From an uncultured Chryseobacterium sp. (GTDB lineage Bacteria; Bacteroidota; Bacteroidia; Flavobacteriales; Weeksellaceae): a DNA stretch of 52,151 nucleotides. The stretch is taken from NCBI GenBank assembly GCA_913774355.1, contig CAJYGB010000003.1, positions 1 through 52,151 on the forward strand, written 5' to 3'. The notes below the pieces were generated by a model, which saw only the letters and a list, made by a program, of their open reading frames with translations, was not told the origin of the DNA and ran no database searches. This document shows positions 25,838 through 34,310 of the stretch, piece by piece. The first letter of the stretch is position 1. Each line of letters begins with the position of its first letter. The position numbers were made by a program, and so were the translations under genes.

Positions 25838-26740
25838 TCAGTTCAATGACTTATACTCACTTGGGGAAACACCTACTTTGCTTTTAAACAGGCGGGTAAA
25901 ATGCTGCGGGTATTTAAAGCCCAAATTGTAGGAAATTTCGCTGATGGATTTGGCCGGATCGAAAATCTGGTCTTTCGCTGCATCAATAAGCCTGTTGTGA
26001 ATATATTCCTGCGCGGAAACCCCGGTTTCCTTTTTGATCAGGTCGCCGAAATAGTTTGCTGATAAATTCAGATGATCGGCAAAATAATTGACCATCGGCA
26101 ACCCGATATGCTGAGGTTTTTCCGAACGCAGGTAATCATTAAGCAAAGTATCGAACCTTCCGATAATTCCCCGGTTTACATAGTCCCGGGTAATAAACTG
26201 GCGGTCGTAGAACCGCATGCAGTAATTGAGGAACAGTTCGATATTGTTGATGATCAAGGACTTGCTGTGCTTGTCGATGGGTTGTGCGATTTCGTGTTTT
26301 ATGTTTTTCAGACATTCCAGAACCGTCTCCCGCTCCCTTTCGGAGAGATGCAGCGCTTCGTGGACATCATAGGAAAAGAAATTATAATCTTTGATGTTCT
26401 TTCCGAGGTTGGTTCCTTTCAGCAGGTCAGGATCAAATACCAGCGCAAAACCGGCAGGCTGAATGTAAGTTTCTGCGTTATAAATCCCGTAGGTCTGTCC
26501 GGGTGCAATAAACACCAGTGTTCCTTCCTGATAATCGTAGCTATGCTTGCCGTACTGCATGTCGCCGCACATGACATCTTTCAGGAAAACGGTGTAAAAC
26601 CCAAACTTCCTGGTAAACTGGCAGATGGGATTCGATTTCGAAAAATCTACCACACTCACCAGCGGGTGCAGGGTTTCATGGTTCAGCATTTTATTGTATT
26701 CCGATATGGTATTAAAAACTTCAACGCCCTGATTCTGCAT
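25838..26740 (-). CDS. AraC-family transcriptional regulator
   Basis: 300 residues. The N-terminal cupin-like sensing domain (about 20-150) includes 'EGTLVFIAPGQTYGIY'. The C-terminal double helix-turn-helix (about 200-300) includes 'LNLSANYFGDLIKKETG' and the signature 'ISEISYNLGFKYPQHFTRLF'. It should bind DNA and activate or repress in response to an unknown ligand. The divergent zinc alcohol dehydrogenase at 26996 is the obvious target candidate, a common arrangement in Bacteroidota. Confidence 0.9.
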   Translation of the reverse strand: MQNQGVEVFNTISEYNKMLNHETLHPLVSVVDFSKSNPICQFTRKFGFYTVFLKDVMCGDMQYGKHSYDYQEGTLVFIAPGQTYGIYNAETYIQPAGFALVFDPDLLKGTNLGKNIKDYNFFSYDVHEALHLSERERETVLECLKNIKHEIAQPIDKHSKSLIINNIELFLNYCMRFYDRQFITRDYVNRGIIGRFDTLLNDYLRSEKPQHIGLPMVNYFADHLNLSANYFGDLIKKETGVSAQEYIHNRLIDAAKDQIFDPAKSISEISYNLGFKYPQHFTRLFKSKVGVSPSEYKSLN

Positions 26741-26761
26741 GACTTTTATTTTTTATAGGTT

Positions 26762-26769
26762 CAAAATTA
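26762..26769 (-). promoter_or_regulatory. -7 promoter element of the AraC-type regulator
   Basis: The minus strand reads TAATTTTG, an exact TAnnTTTG, giving a leader of about 17 nt. Imperfect TACCA/TGGTA words flank it (near 26767 and 26806) and could be regulator sites. Confidence 0.55.
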
Positions 26770-26995
26770 CCACTTTCTACAGGACATTTGGTGTGGCCGG
26801 TAAAATTGGTAGTTCTTCCCGTAATTTATATAAGCCGGTTTATGGCAAAAGGTTCGAATTTTGCAGCCATAGCATCAGATTATAAAAGCAGTGGGCTTCA
26901 GGTCTGCCGATGGCCGGGGAATCATCTTTCAAAGGATGGCCAGGGGTATTCGATTCAAATAGACAACAAACAAAAAAATAATTAATACTAAACAA

Positions 26996-28051
26996 ATGAG
27001 CACATTCACAGTAAAAGCTTACGGCGCGGAATCCAGAACGGCGGATCTTCAGGAATTAAAGATCGAAAGACGGGAAGTTACCGCAAAAGACATTGAAATT
27101 GAAATCCTGTACTGCGGGGTATGCCACTCCGATCTTCATACGGCAAGAAACGATTGGGGCGGATCGATGTACCCTGTAGTTCCGGGACATGAAATCGTAG
27201 GAAGAATTACCAATGTAGGAAGCGAAGTTTCCAAATTCAAAGTGGGCGACCTGGCTGCCGTTGGCTGTATGGTAGATTCCTGCGGAGAATGCGAAAGCTG
27301 CAAGCATGACCTGGAGCAATATTGCCAGAAAGGATTTACCGGAACTTATAATGGAAAAGACAAGCATCTGGGCGGCCAGACTTTCGGAGGATATTCCCAG
27401 AAAGTAGTTGTGGACGAAGGTTTTGTGCTGAGCGTTCCTGAAAACCTGGATCTGGCAGCCGTGGCCCCTCTTCTGTGTGCCGGAATCACCACCTGGTCTC
27501 CGCTGAGACACTGGAATGTCGGGCCGGATTCCAAAGTTGCGGTAGTCGGTTTGGGAGGTTTGGGACATATGGCGATCAAGCTGGCCAAAGGCCTTGGTGC
27601 GGAAGTGACTTTATTTTCAAGGACGCCCGGAAAAACCGAAGATGCAAAAAAACTGGGTGCAGACCATGTGGTTATTTCCACAGAGCAGGAACACATGGAT
27701 TCGGTACAGGGGAAATTCGACCTTATTATCGATACGGTTCCTTATGAGCACGATATTAATCCTTACCTGCAAACGGTCGCGTTAAACGGAACATTAGTAT
27801 TAGTAGGATTCGTAGGACAGTTTGAGGAAACCAAGCCAAGCACGCTACCGATGATCTTCCAGAGACGTTCAGTAGCCGGTTCCCTGATCGGAGGAATTGC
27901 CGAAACACAGGAAATGCTGGATTTCTGCGGTGAACATAATATTGTTTCGGATATCGAACTTATTAAAATAAGCGAAATTAATGATGCTTACGAAAGAATG
28001 TTGAAAAGCGATGTGAAATATCGTTTTGTGATTGATATGCAGTCACTGTAA
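26996..28051 (+). CDS. Zinc-dependent NAD(P) alcohol dehydrogenase, YahK/CAD-like
   Basis: 351 residues, medium-chain dehydrogenase. Catalytic zinc ligands are in GVCHSDLH (Cys43) and GHE (His65-Glu66). Structural zinc cysteines are Cys96, Cys99, Cys102 and Cys110 (CGECESCKHDLEQYC). The cofactor loop is GLGGLGH, with Ser-Arg at the end of the second strand (FSRTPGK), which favours NADPH. It resembles broad-specificity aldehyde reductases of the YahK/cinnamyl-alcohol type, reducing aldehydes to alcohols in the cytoplasm. Divergent from the AraC-type regulator. Confidence 0.9.
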   Translation: MSTFTVKAYGAESRTADLQELKIERREVTAKDIEIEILYCGVCHSDLHTARNDWGGSMYPVVPGHEIVGRITNVGSEVSKFKVGDLAAVGCMVDSCGECESCKHDLEQYCQKGFTGTYNGKDKHLGGQTFGGYSQKVVVDEGFVLSVPENLDLAAVAPLLCAGITTWSPLRHWNVGPDSKVAVVGLGGLGHMAIKLAKGLGAEVTLFSRTPGKTEDAKKLGADHVVISTEQEHMDSVQGKFDLIIDTVPYEHDINPYLQTVALNGTLVLVGFVGQFEETKPSTLPMIFQRRSVAGSLIGGIAETQEMLDFCGEHNIVSDIELIKISEINDAYERMLKSDVKYRFVIDMQSL

Positions 28052-28139
28052 ATCTTTTGATTCTCATTATAAAAGCAGGGTTTCACACCGGAAGCCCTGT
28101 TTTATTTTTTCAGATTCCTGCTGAAAGTATCCTGCTCCC

Positions 28140-28520
28140 TTATCTGTTTTCTTCAGCCAATCCGTTATTATGCCTTTCCATATCCTGGAAAGCCCATGCT
28201 GCCATCGCATCAATAACAGGAGCCAGCTCATTACCGGCTTCACTGAGTCTGTACGTTACATGCGGCGGTACTATGGGTCTGGCCGTCCTGATAATTAGGC
28301 CATCTGCTTCAAGTTGCTTCAAATGCTGGATCAGCATTTTCTCGGTTACGGCAGGAATGGCTTTTTTCAGTTCGCTGTATCTTTTTTCTCCGGTAGAGAG
28401 ATTGAAGAGGATAATGGGTTTCCAGAACCCGCCGATTCTTTCCATGATGTACATTACAGGACAATCCTGTATGGTCTTTTTGTTTTCCTGAATGCTTGAC
28501 GATTCTTTAATAGCGGTCAT
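28140..28520 (-). CDS. HxlR-family winged-helix regulator
   Basis: 126 residues. The HxlR/MarR-like signature is clear: a conserved Cys20 in QDCPVMYIMERIGGFWKPII, 'RYSELKKAIPAVTEKMLIQHLKQLEADGLI', then a winged strand 'PPHVTYRLSEAG'. In QorR/YodB relatives the N-terminal cysteine senses quinones, aldehydes or oxidants. I chose ATG 28520 because family members begin about 15-20 residues before the cysteine; the longer frame would cross into the divergent gene. The divergent NmrA/QorB-like reductase is its likely target, via the dyad at 28539-28564. Confidence 0.9.
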   Translation of the reverse strand: MTAIKESSSIQENKKTIQDCPVMYIMERIGGFWKPIILFNLSTGEKRYSELKKAIPAVTEKMLIQHLKQLEADGLIIRTARPIVPPHVTYRLSEAGNELAPVIDAMAAWAFQDMERHNNGLAEENR

Positions 28521-28538
28521 AATGATACATACTTTAGA

Positions 28539-28577
28539 GTAAGTACTTGTAAAAAAGTAAGTACAAATATACCTTTG
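28539..28577 (+). promoter_or_regulatory. Promoter of the NmrA/QorB-like gene with overlapping HxlR operator
   Basis: TTG (28547-28549), a 20-bp spacer, and TACCTTTG (28570-28577), an exact consensus pair. GTAAGTAC occurs twice, 18 bp apart (28539-28546 and 28557-28564). Seen as a dyad, GTACTTGTA (28543-28551) faces AGTAAGTAC (28556-28564). The sites straddle the -33 element, as a repressor operator would. Confidence 0.7.
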
Positions 28578-28602
28578 TTTCCGAAAATAAAAAATATCTT
28601 TT

Positions 28603-29487
28603 ATGAAAATTATTATCACAGGATCGTTGGGAAATGTAGCCCAGCCTCTGGCCAAAGAACTTATTTCGGAAGGACATCACATCACGGTTATCAGCAGCAA
28701 CGAATCTAAAAAAGCTGAAATTGAAAAACTGGGCGCCCGGGCAGCCATCGGGTCTATCGCAGATCTGGACTTTTTAATCCGGACTTTTGAAGGTGCAGAT
28801 GCCGCATTTTTAATGACACCTCCAAGTATGGGCGAAGAGCATATTGTGGAACAAACGATCAATGCGGGAAAAAATTATGCTGAAGCGGTAAAGAGAACCA
28901 GTATAAAAAAAGCGGTCATGCTGAGCAGCGTAGGAGCCGGATCTGCAATAGAGAACGGCCCGATCAAGGGTCTTCATCACATCGAAAAACTTTACAGCGA
29001 ACTGGAACATACTTCGGTCGTATTTTTAAGAGCAGGCTATTTATACATTAATTTTTTCAGCGATATCCCGCTGATCAAAAATGCCGGGATTCTCGGAGCA
29101 AATTATCCCGGAAACACAGAAGTTCCCCTAGTCCACCCGAAAGATATTGCCAAAGCTGCCGCAGAACAACTGCTGGAAAATACTGAAGGCCATACGATCA
29201 GGTATATTGTAAGCGATCTTCGCCCTGCATCCGATTTTGCAAAAGTTCTTGGAAATGCAGTTGAAAAGCCTGAGCTTCCATGGGTAGAATTTAAAGATGA
29301 CGAGTCGCTGAACGGGATGCTGCAGGCCGGGCTTCCTCAGGAAATGGCGGAACTATACACCGAAATGGGCCGCGGGCTCCGAACCGGGATTGTACAAAAA
29401 GATTTTATTGAACACGGTGCGTTAGTGAAAGGAACAACCCGTTTAGAAGATTTTTCAGAAGAGTTTGCCGAAGTATTTAATTCCTGA
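28603..29487 (+). CDS. NAD(P)H-binding NmrA-like reductase (QorB type)
   Basis: 294 residues. A Rossmann start KIIITGSLGNVAQPLAKEL (GxxGxxx) is followed by 'ARAAIGSIADLDFL', 'AVMLSSVGAG' and 'FLRAGYLYINF'. This is the atypical short-chain dehydrogenase/NmrA branch that includes NAD(P)H:quinone oxidoreductase QorB; the classical Tyr-x3-Lys is not evident. Pairing with a divergent HxlR regulator carrying a sensor cysteine is the usual arrangement for quinone or electrophile response. Exact substrate unknown. A hairpin at 29504-29534 follows. Confidence 0.85.
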   Translation: MKIIITGSLGNVAQPLAKELISEGHHITVISSNESKKAEIEKLGARAAIGSIADLDFLIRTFEGADAAFLMTPPSMGEEHIVEQTINAGKNYAEAVKRTSIKKAVMLSSVGAGSAIENGPIKGLHHIEKLYSELEHTSVVFLRAGYLYINFFSDIPLIKNAGILGANYPGNTEVPLVHPKDIAKAAAEQLLENTEGHTIRYIVSDLRPASDFAKVLGNAVEKPELPWVEFKDDESLNGMLQAGLPQEMAELYTEMGRGLRTGIVQKDFIEHGALVKGTTRLEDFSEEFAEVFNS

Positions 29488-29503
29488 ATATTTTTGTCAT
29501 ATA

Positions 29504-29534
29504 ATATTTCGGTGGGTCTTGCCCTCCGAAATAT
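29504..29534. terminator. Hairpin between convergent genes
   Basis: ATATTTCGG/CCGAAATAT plus an inner GGG/CCC with loop TCTTG. The T runs on both sides are moderate, so it is a probable shared terminator. Confidence 0.65.
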
Positions 29535-29535
29535 G

Positions 29536-30819
29536 CTATCTGTTTTCTTTTACTATTTTCTTCAGCACTTTCCGCTTTCCATCGATGGGCTGACTTATTT
29601 TTAACCCTAACATATCCGCGACTAACGGATACACGTTTACATTTTGAAATTCACCGATCTCCAGGTTATTTTTGAATTCCGGACCCCAGGCAAAGAAGGT
29701 AGCCTTCATTTCAGGAACCATACGCGGATCGTAGCCGTGTTTTCCAACCGGACCTTTCTTTCCTTTTTCAAGAAATATTTTCGGGGCTTTGGGGATGAGA
29801 ATAATCTGTCCGATCCTGTGGTATCGGTCATCTCTTGTAGCGAAATGAAGATATTGGGGCAGCTTTTTATCCAGCCACACCTCATAATCTCCGGTTTTGT
29901 TTTTCTTTAGTTCTTTATAAGTCTTCCTGATGTCCGCCGGATTTTTAACGTAGACCCTCAAAATTGTCTGGGAATTGTAATAATCGAATTTATTTTTATC
30001 CAGTAACAGGGAAGGAATTTCCAAAGGATGTTCACCGTCTACTTTGATCATGCCGTGGTCTGAGACGAAGATGAAATTTACATTCTTCAGTCCGAGATCA
30101 CTGACTTGCTGAACCAGATTGCCGATAGCGTGGTCTATTGAGTGTACAGCATCTTCCGTTTCTTTGGAATCGGGACCGAAATGATGGCCGGACGCATCCA
30201 CCTCCGGAAAATATAACGCAATAAAATGTGGCCTTTGCGCCATTGGCAGTTTGAGCCAGTCAATTACTTTCTCCACTTTTTCCGAAGGCGTAAATTTCTC
30301 GTGATAAGGATAATAGTATGTCGGTCTTTTTCCTCCGGCTTCGCTTGCAGAGCCTACCCACATCATGGAAGCGGAAACCATGCCCTGTTTTTCGGCGAGT
30401 GCCCAAAGCGGAGTTCCGCCGTACCAGCTTCCGTCTTCTGCAGTTTTTCTGCTGCTCGCTTCATAATTTTCCTTCCTTTTATAATCGTAAAAATAATTGT
30501 CGATAAGGCCGTGATGAGAAGGATATAACCCGGTGACTAAGGTCCAGTGGTTCGGAAAGGTAATGCTTGGGTAGCTTGGAAGCATATCTTTGGCCTGAAC
30601 CCCTTCATTGGAATATTTCAGAAGGTTTTCCGCGTGGTATTTCTTCGCATAATCGCAACGGAATCCATCGGTGGAAATCATGATGACATACGGTTTGGCC
30701 TGTGCCTCCACGCTGTTATACCTGTCCGGAACCACTACCTGAGCAGTATCCGTATTGGTTTTCTGTGCGAAAATTGCCAGTGAAAAAATCAGCATTAAAA
30801 ATGATAGTCCCTGCTTCAT
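29536..30819 (-). CDS. Secreted nucleotide pyrophosphatase/phosphodiesterase (NPP-type alkaline phosphatase superfamily)
   Basis: 427 residues with a signal peptide (...AIFAQ). Metal and catalytic residues fit ectonucleotide pyrophosphatase/phosphodiesterases: Asp51 in STDGFR, nucleophile Thr87 in SITFPNH with Asn90, EVDASGHHFGP, VSDHGM and GKHGYDP. Such enzymes hold two zinc ions and cleave phosphodiester or pyrophosphate bonds of nucleotides or phospholipid headgroups outside the inner membrane. The exact substrate is not readable. Monocistronic, with an exact -7 element near the start. Confidence 0.9.
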   Translation of the reverse strand: MKQGLSFLMLIFSLAIFAQKTNTDTAQVVVPDRYNSVEAQAKPYVIMISTDGFRCDYAKKYHAENLLKYSNEGVQAKDMLPSYPSITFPNHWTLVTGLYPSHHGLIDNYFYDYKRKENYEASSRKTAEDGSWYGGTPLWALAEKQGMVSASMMWVGSASEAGGKRPTYYYPYHEKFTPSEKVEKVIDWLKLPMAQRPHFIALYFPEVDASGHHFGPDSKETEDAVHSIDHAIGNLVQQVSDLGLKNVNFIFVSDHGMIKVDGEHPLEIPSLLLDKNKFDYYNSQTILRVYVKNPADIRKTYKELKKNKTGDYEVWLDKKLPQYLHFATRDDRYHRIGQIILIPKAPKIFLEKGKKGPVGKHGYDPRMVPEMKATFFAWGPEFKNNLEIGEFQNVNVYPLVADMLGLKISQPIDGKRKVLKKIVKENR

Positions 30820-30834
30820 TGCTTATATTTTCTG

Positions 30835-30842
30835 CAAAGTTA
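30835..30842 (-). promoter_or_regulatory. -7 promoter element of the NPP gene
   Basis: The minus strand reads TAACTTTG, an exact TAnnTTTG, giving a leader of about 11 nt. Confidence 0.6.
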
Positions 30843-31236
30843 GTCTCCCTGTTTTTTACAGGAAAATTTAACCGGTTAAAAAAACATTAAAGCTTTGGTG
30901 GATTAAACACAAAGTTGTTGAGCTATGTAAATAATCTCTAACGCTATCGGCGCTAAGAACAATTGATCTTCCAACCGCTTATTTTTCGTTCGCAAAGACT
31001 GAACTACGTTCGTAAACTTTCAGTTTATATTCAGCAAATGATACTTATGGATATTACTCTTTTGCCAGGTATGATAAGAAAATTACCCGTAAACTGAAGA
31101 TAGTATGGTCAGAGAATATCTTTCCAGGAAATGGTTGTTTTAGAACAGCAGTTATCAAATCTTGAATTCATATCATTTAAACTTTTCGCTAATTTCAAAT
31201 TTTAATACTGATCCCCTGTATTGATCATTATAAATT

Positions 31237-31258
31237 AAAAAAGCCACTTTTCAGTGGC
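31237..31258 (-). terminator. Intrinsic terminator of the DUF5777-to-DOMON operon
   Basis: On minus, GCCACT-GAAA-AGTGGC followed directly by TTTTTT, ending the transcript 8 nt after the stop at 31266. Confidence 0.9.
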
Positions 31259-31265
31259 CTTCCGT

Positions 31266-32015
31266 TTATTCTTTGATCAATTGTTCGAAGACGGTCGAAC
31301 CGTCTTTTAAAGTGATTTCCAAATAGTAATTTCCCGGTCTTAGTTCGGAAATATTTACTTCCTTTCCGTCCACTTTTACAGACTTCACTTTTCTTCCTGT
31401 AGCTTCGTAAATATCTACATTTTTGATTTTTTCAACGCTTTTAAAGGTAAAAGTCTCTTTAGCAGGGTTTGGATAAAGCACTACTTTTTTTGATTCAGCC
31501 GCTACCTCGCCGGTTGCCAGAACAGATCCCATCGTAAGTGTTGCATAGCCTCTCAGACCTGTGGAGTGGTAAGCGATTGCCTGGCTGCCACCTGTTCTTG
31601 CATAGAAAATATTGATGCTGCCCGGTGCATTCTGAATGGCAAAATCTCCTGATCCTCCCGCAAGCGAGCGTGTTGCCACAACCGTTCTGGTACTTCCGGA
31701 AACCGTGTTCGAAGTCTGCGTCCAATCCTGGGATGCATCAGCTGTAGGCGCTGTATATCCTCCAAACGTGTAATCCCTGTTTGCAGAGGAATTGTAAATA
31801 AACCCGTCTGATCCGGATGCCATTCCGGAGCTTCCGAAGCCAATTCCCAGCATTGAATTGCTGTCTCCGGTTAAGGTAATGGTAACGGTTGTAGGATCGG
31901 TCACCAATTTCACCGTCATTCCCGAAGAACCGAGACTAACGGTTCCCGTAGAAAAAAGCTGTGCGTTGACTAAGCAGGCAGCAGCCATTGACAAAGTGAG
32001 TAAAACTTTTTTCAT
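31266..32015 (-). CDS. Secreted DOMON-like domain protein with T9SS type A sorting domain
   Basis: 249 residues with a signal peptide (...CLVNAQ). Residues about 20-165 follow a DOMON pattern: 'MLGIGFGSSGM', a central 'ASQDWT', and the terminal strand 'INIFYARTGG...YHSTGLRGYATL'. DOMON domains bind heme or sugars and often join electron transfer. The last 70 residues are a sorting domain (VVLYPNPAKETFTF...NISELRPGNYYLEI), which sends it to the T9SS. It is the last gene of a five-gene operon with a c-type cytochrome and YceI, 3 nt after the ankyrin gene. Confidence 0.8.
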   Translation of the reverse strand: MKKVLLTLSMAAACLVNAQLFSTGTVSLGSSGMTVKLVTDPTTVTITLTGDSNSMLGIGFGSSGMASGSDGFIYNSSANRDYTFGGYTAPTADASQDWTQTSNTVSGSTRTVVATRSLAGGSGDFAIQNAPGSINIFYARTGGSQAIAYHSTGLRGYATLTMGSVLATGEVAAESKKVVLYPNPAKETFTFKSVEKIKNVDIYEATGRKVKSVKVDGKEVNISELRPGNYYLEITLKDGSTVFEQLIKE

Positions 32016-32018
32016 TCG

Positions 32019-32546
32019 TTAATTTTTAAGAAGATTAATAATTTCTTTATTGTTTGTTTGTAATGCGTATTCAAAGGGCGTCATTCCCTGAGCATCCTTT
32101 ATCGTTTTATCGGCTTTGTGCTTCAGCAGCAGTTCCGTCATTTCCCTATTGCCGAACTTTACGGCCCAGAACAAAGGGGTAGCGCCGGAAGCATCTGCGA
32201 TATTCGGGTTGGCCCCTTTGCTGAGAAGGTATTCTACCAGCTCTCTGTTGTATTTTACAGAAAGCCCGGATAAGGCTGTTCCTTCCCGGCTTTTGTAATT
32301 AATGTCTTTCACATGATCCATCAAAAATTTAGCCACCTCAACATTTCCCCTGTAGCAGGCCAGAATAAGCGGTGAAAAACCGCTATCGTTGGTCTGATTG
32401 ATTATATCCGGGTTCTGTTTCATAAGTTCCTGCACTTCAGCAACCGTCCCGCTTCTGGCAATATCATAGATTGATTTTGCCTTTTCCTGAGCAGATACGA
32501 ATGCCATACTCAGGAACAGACTTAAGAATAAAATGATCTTTTTCAT
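32019..32546 (-). CDS. Secreted ankyrin-repeat protein
   Basis: 175 residues with a signal peptide (...AFVSAQ), so periplasmic or exported. Four ankyrin-type repeats follow, e.g. 'GFSPLILACYRGNVEVAKFL', 'GATPLFWAVKFGNREMTELL' and 'GMTPFEYALQTNNKEIINLL'. Ankyrin stacks bind proteins, so it is probably a chaperone or partner of an operon product; bacterial periplasmic ankyrin proteins often sit next to redox or catalase genes. Its ATG overlaps the YceI stop by 4 nt (ATGA) and the DOMON gene starts 3 nt after it. Confidence 0.85.
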   Translation of the reverse strand: MKKIILFLSLFLSMAFVSAQEKAKSIYDIARSGTVAEVQELMKQNPDIINQTNDSGFSPLILACYRGNVEVAKFLMDHVKDINYKSREGTALSGLSVKYNRELVEYLLSKGANPNIADASGATPLFWAVKFGNREMTELLLKHKADKTIKDAQGMTPFEYALQTNNKEIINLLKN

Positions 32547-33088
32547 TGTTTTGAAAAGACATAGTTATACTGAACATTCACACTTTCCGCAATTTTTTTA
32601 CTCACCATTTTAGGGATGGTTACTTTATGGTCCGCCGATCTTATGACAAATCCTCCGGACATGTATATTTTCCCGTCTTTGGCATAAACAGAAGCCGTAG
32701 AATTGTATGCTTTATCCACTCCATGGAAATTCAGGGTTCCCTGAACCGTGTACTTCTGTGGGGATGAGGATAATTTGGATTTATCGAAATTAACGATTTT
32801 TCCTTTGAAGGTGGTTTTAGGATATTTTGCCGTTTCCGCATAGCTTTCGTTGAAGTGCTCTTCCATCAACTTTGTTTTGAAATGAAAGTTCTTCACATTG
32901 GAAACTGAGGCGAATTCTCCTGTATCGGCATTGATCACCGCTACGTTGTTGTCATCCTGTGCGAAAACATCTTCAAACAAAGGAACAGAAGCCTCAAATG
33001 ATACTTTTCCTGTTTTGGCTATATATTTCTGTGCCGATGCAAAGTTGGCAAAAAGTACTGCTGCAATAACTAAAATGAGCTTTTTCAT
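32543..33088 (-). CDS. YceI-family periplasmic lipocalin-like protein
   Basis: 181 residues from ATG 33088, with a signal peptide (...NFASAQ). The body is the YceI barrel: 'TGKVSFEAS', 'NFHFKTKLMEEHFNE..AETAKYPKTTFKG', 'YTVQGTLNFHGV' and a terminal 'ITIPK/VTIPK' region. YceI proteins bind isoprenoid quinones or amphiphiles in a hydrophobic barrel. Lying 10 nt after a monoheme cytochrome gene, a role in periplasmic quinone-linked electron transfer is plausible. A longer frame upstream reads into the cytochrome gene's end and lacks a signal peptide, so it was not chosen. Confidence 0.9.
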   Translation of the reverse strand: MKKLILVIAAVLFANFASAQKYIAKTGKVSFEASVPLFEDVFAQDDNNVAVINADTGEFASVSNVKNFHFKTKLMEEHFNESYAETAKYPKTTFKGKIVNFDKSKLSSSPQKYTVQGTLNFHGVDKAYNSTASVYAKDGKIYMSGGFVIRSADHKVTIPKMVSKKIAESVNVQYNYVFSKQ

Positions 33089-33098
33089 AAGAATATAT

Positions 33099-33437
33099 TT
33101 AATTTTCAAGAAGCCCGTCGGCTTTCCATTTGGTGATGATATTGATCTGTACAGGAGAAAGACTTCCACCCTGCGGCATTTTCAAAGGATCTCCGTTGGG
33201 ACGGCTAATCCTGTTGATGATATTGTCGATATTGTTTTTAACCTGAGAATAATTGGTCAGGGCCTGCGGTCCCGGTGAATGGCAACTTACACAATTAGCG
33301 TCCATGATCGCCTTAACATCTTTATTGTACGTTACTACCTGTGCAATCGGCGTATTATCTGAAATCTCTTCGTAGGTTCTGCTTTCACAGGCGATGCATG
33401 CAACGGCTGCTGAAATAATACATATTAACTTTTTCAT
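33099..33437 (-). CDS. Monoheme c-type cytochrome lipoprotein
   Basis: 112 residues. A short signal ends in cysteines 14 and 17 (AVACIACES), a lipobox-like end. One heme attachment site, Cys49-Val-Ser-Cys52-His53 (CVSCH), and a likely axial methionine, Met87 in LKMPQGG, make a small class I-type cytochrome domain. It should carry electrons at the envelope. It lies 2 nt after the DUF5777 gene and 10 nt before YceI in one operon. Confidence 0.85.
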   Translation of the reverse strand: MKKLICIISAAVACIACESRTYEEISDNTPIAQVVTYNKDVKAIMDANCVSCHSPGPQALTNYSQVKNNIDNIINRISRPNGDPLKMPQGGSLSPVQINIITKWKADGLLEN

Positions 33438-33439
33438 AC

Positions 33440-34291
33440 TTAAAATACTCTGTAAAGGTTAAACCCGAAGAAAATCTGTCCTTTTTCCCATCTTCCGGCG
33501 GCATTGGTAAGGTAGCCTATATCGGAATTAAGCTGGGAATTGGTGAATAAAAGCTGGAACACGTGTCCCCCGGTTTCGATGTCCATCCCTAATGAAAGCG
33601 GATTTTTGTAAAAACTGTGGTTGTCGAAATTCACAAAATATTCGGCATTGATGGAAATCCTTTTTGAGATCTTATAACGGCCCCCCAATCCCGTAAGGAA
33701 TTGATTTTTATCTTCCACCAAAGGTTCGTACAGGTTTTTGTGAACATACGAAGGCGTAAGCTGCAGGGAAAATTTATCACTGAATCTTCTTGAAATAAGC
33801 GCCTGGGTAAGGTAAGAAAGTCTGTCACCAAACTGAAGATGCGGATAATTATCTTTGCTGAGGTCTGTATTTACGGCCATCACGTTATATCCTACGATAT
33901 CCACCGGGAAGTTTTCATTCTGCTTTAACAGCCTGTATTTTACAGCACCTTCAAAAGTTTTCAGATTGGTTTCCCTGGAAAGGCTTACGGAAATACCATC
34001 GGTAATCCCGTAGATCGCTCCGAGCTTGGTTGAGGCATTATCCAGCCCGAAAAAGTCTTTGAATCCTTTGCTAACATCCCCAAAACGGTGCGCTACTACA
34101 ATATACCATTCGTTTTTTGCAGCAAGTTTTGTCGACTGTCCGGTAACGATCTGGAGTGCTTTGAATGCAGGCTGTTCCATGTCCGGGGTTTTTGTCTGAA
34201 CCGTATCGATATCTTTCAGCAGATCGTCCTGTGCAAAGGCGAAACCTGTGATGAATACCGACAAAAAGAGGAGCGTTTTTGTCATACCCAT
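33440..34291 (-). CDS. DUF5777-family outer membrane beta-barrel protein
   Basis: 283 residues with a signal peptide (...GFAFAQ). The DUF5777 pattern is seen: 'DDLLKDID', 'YIVVAHRFGDVSKGFKDFFG', 'GAIYGITDGISVSLSRE' and a strand-rich remainder ending 'FGFNLYRVF' with a terminal Phe. It is probably an outer membrane barrel; biochemical role unknown. First gene of the five-gene operon, with an exact -7 element and a Crp-type dyad upstream. An alternative start is ATG 34285, two codons in. Confidence 0.8.
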   Translation of the reverse strand: MGMTKTLLFLSVFITGFAFAQDDLLKDIDTVQTKTPDMEQPAFKALQIVTGQSTKLAAKNEWYIVVAHRFGDVSKGFKDFFGLDNASTKLGAIYGITDGISVSLSRETNLKTFEGAVKYRLLKQNENFPVDIVGYNVMAVNTDLSKDNYPHLQFGDRLSYLTQALISRRFSDKFSLQLTPSYVHKNLYEPLVEDKNQFLTGLGGRYKISKRISINAEYFVNFDNHSFYKNPLSLGMDIETGGHVFQLLFTNSQLNSDIGYLTNAAGRWEKGQIFFGFNLYRVF

Positions 34292-34310
34292 TATTAAAAA
34301 ATTAGTAGGA

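Larger units (their letters stand above)
30820..31265. other. Intergenic region without a supported gene
   Basis: About 445 bp. It contains the NPP promoter at 30835-30842 and the terminator at 31237-31258 for the operon reading leftward. Words such as CGTAAACT recur near 31010 and 31088, and AAACTTTCAGTTT is a small palindrome, but no frame or RNA gene is recognised. Confidence 0.5.

Noticed and set aside
26788..26985. 65-codon plus-strand frame before the alcohol dehydrogenase gene
   Set aside because: It lies in the control region between the AraC-type regulator and the dehydrogenase. The residue pattern is not protein-like, and it has no family match I know.
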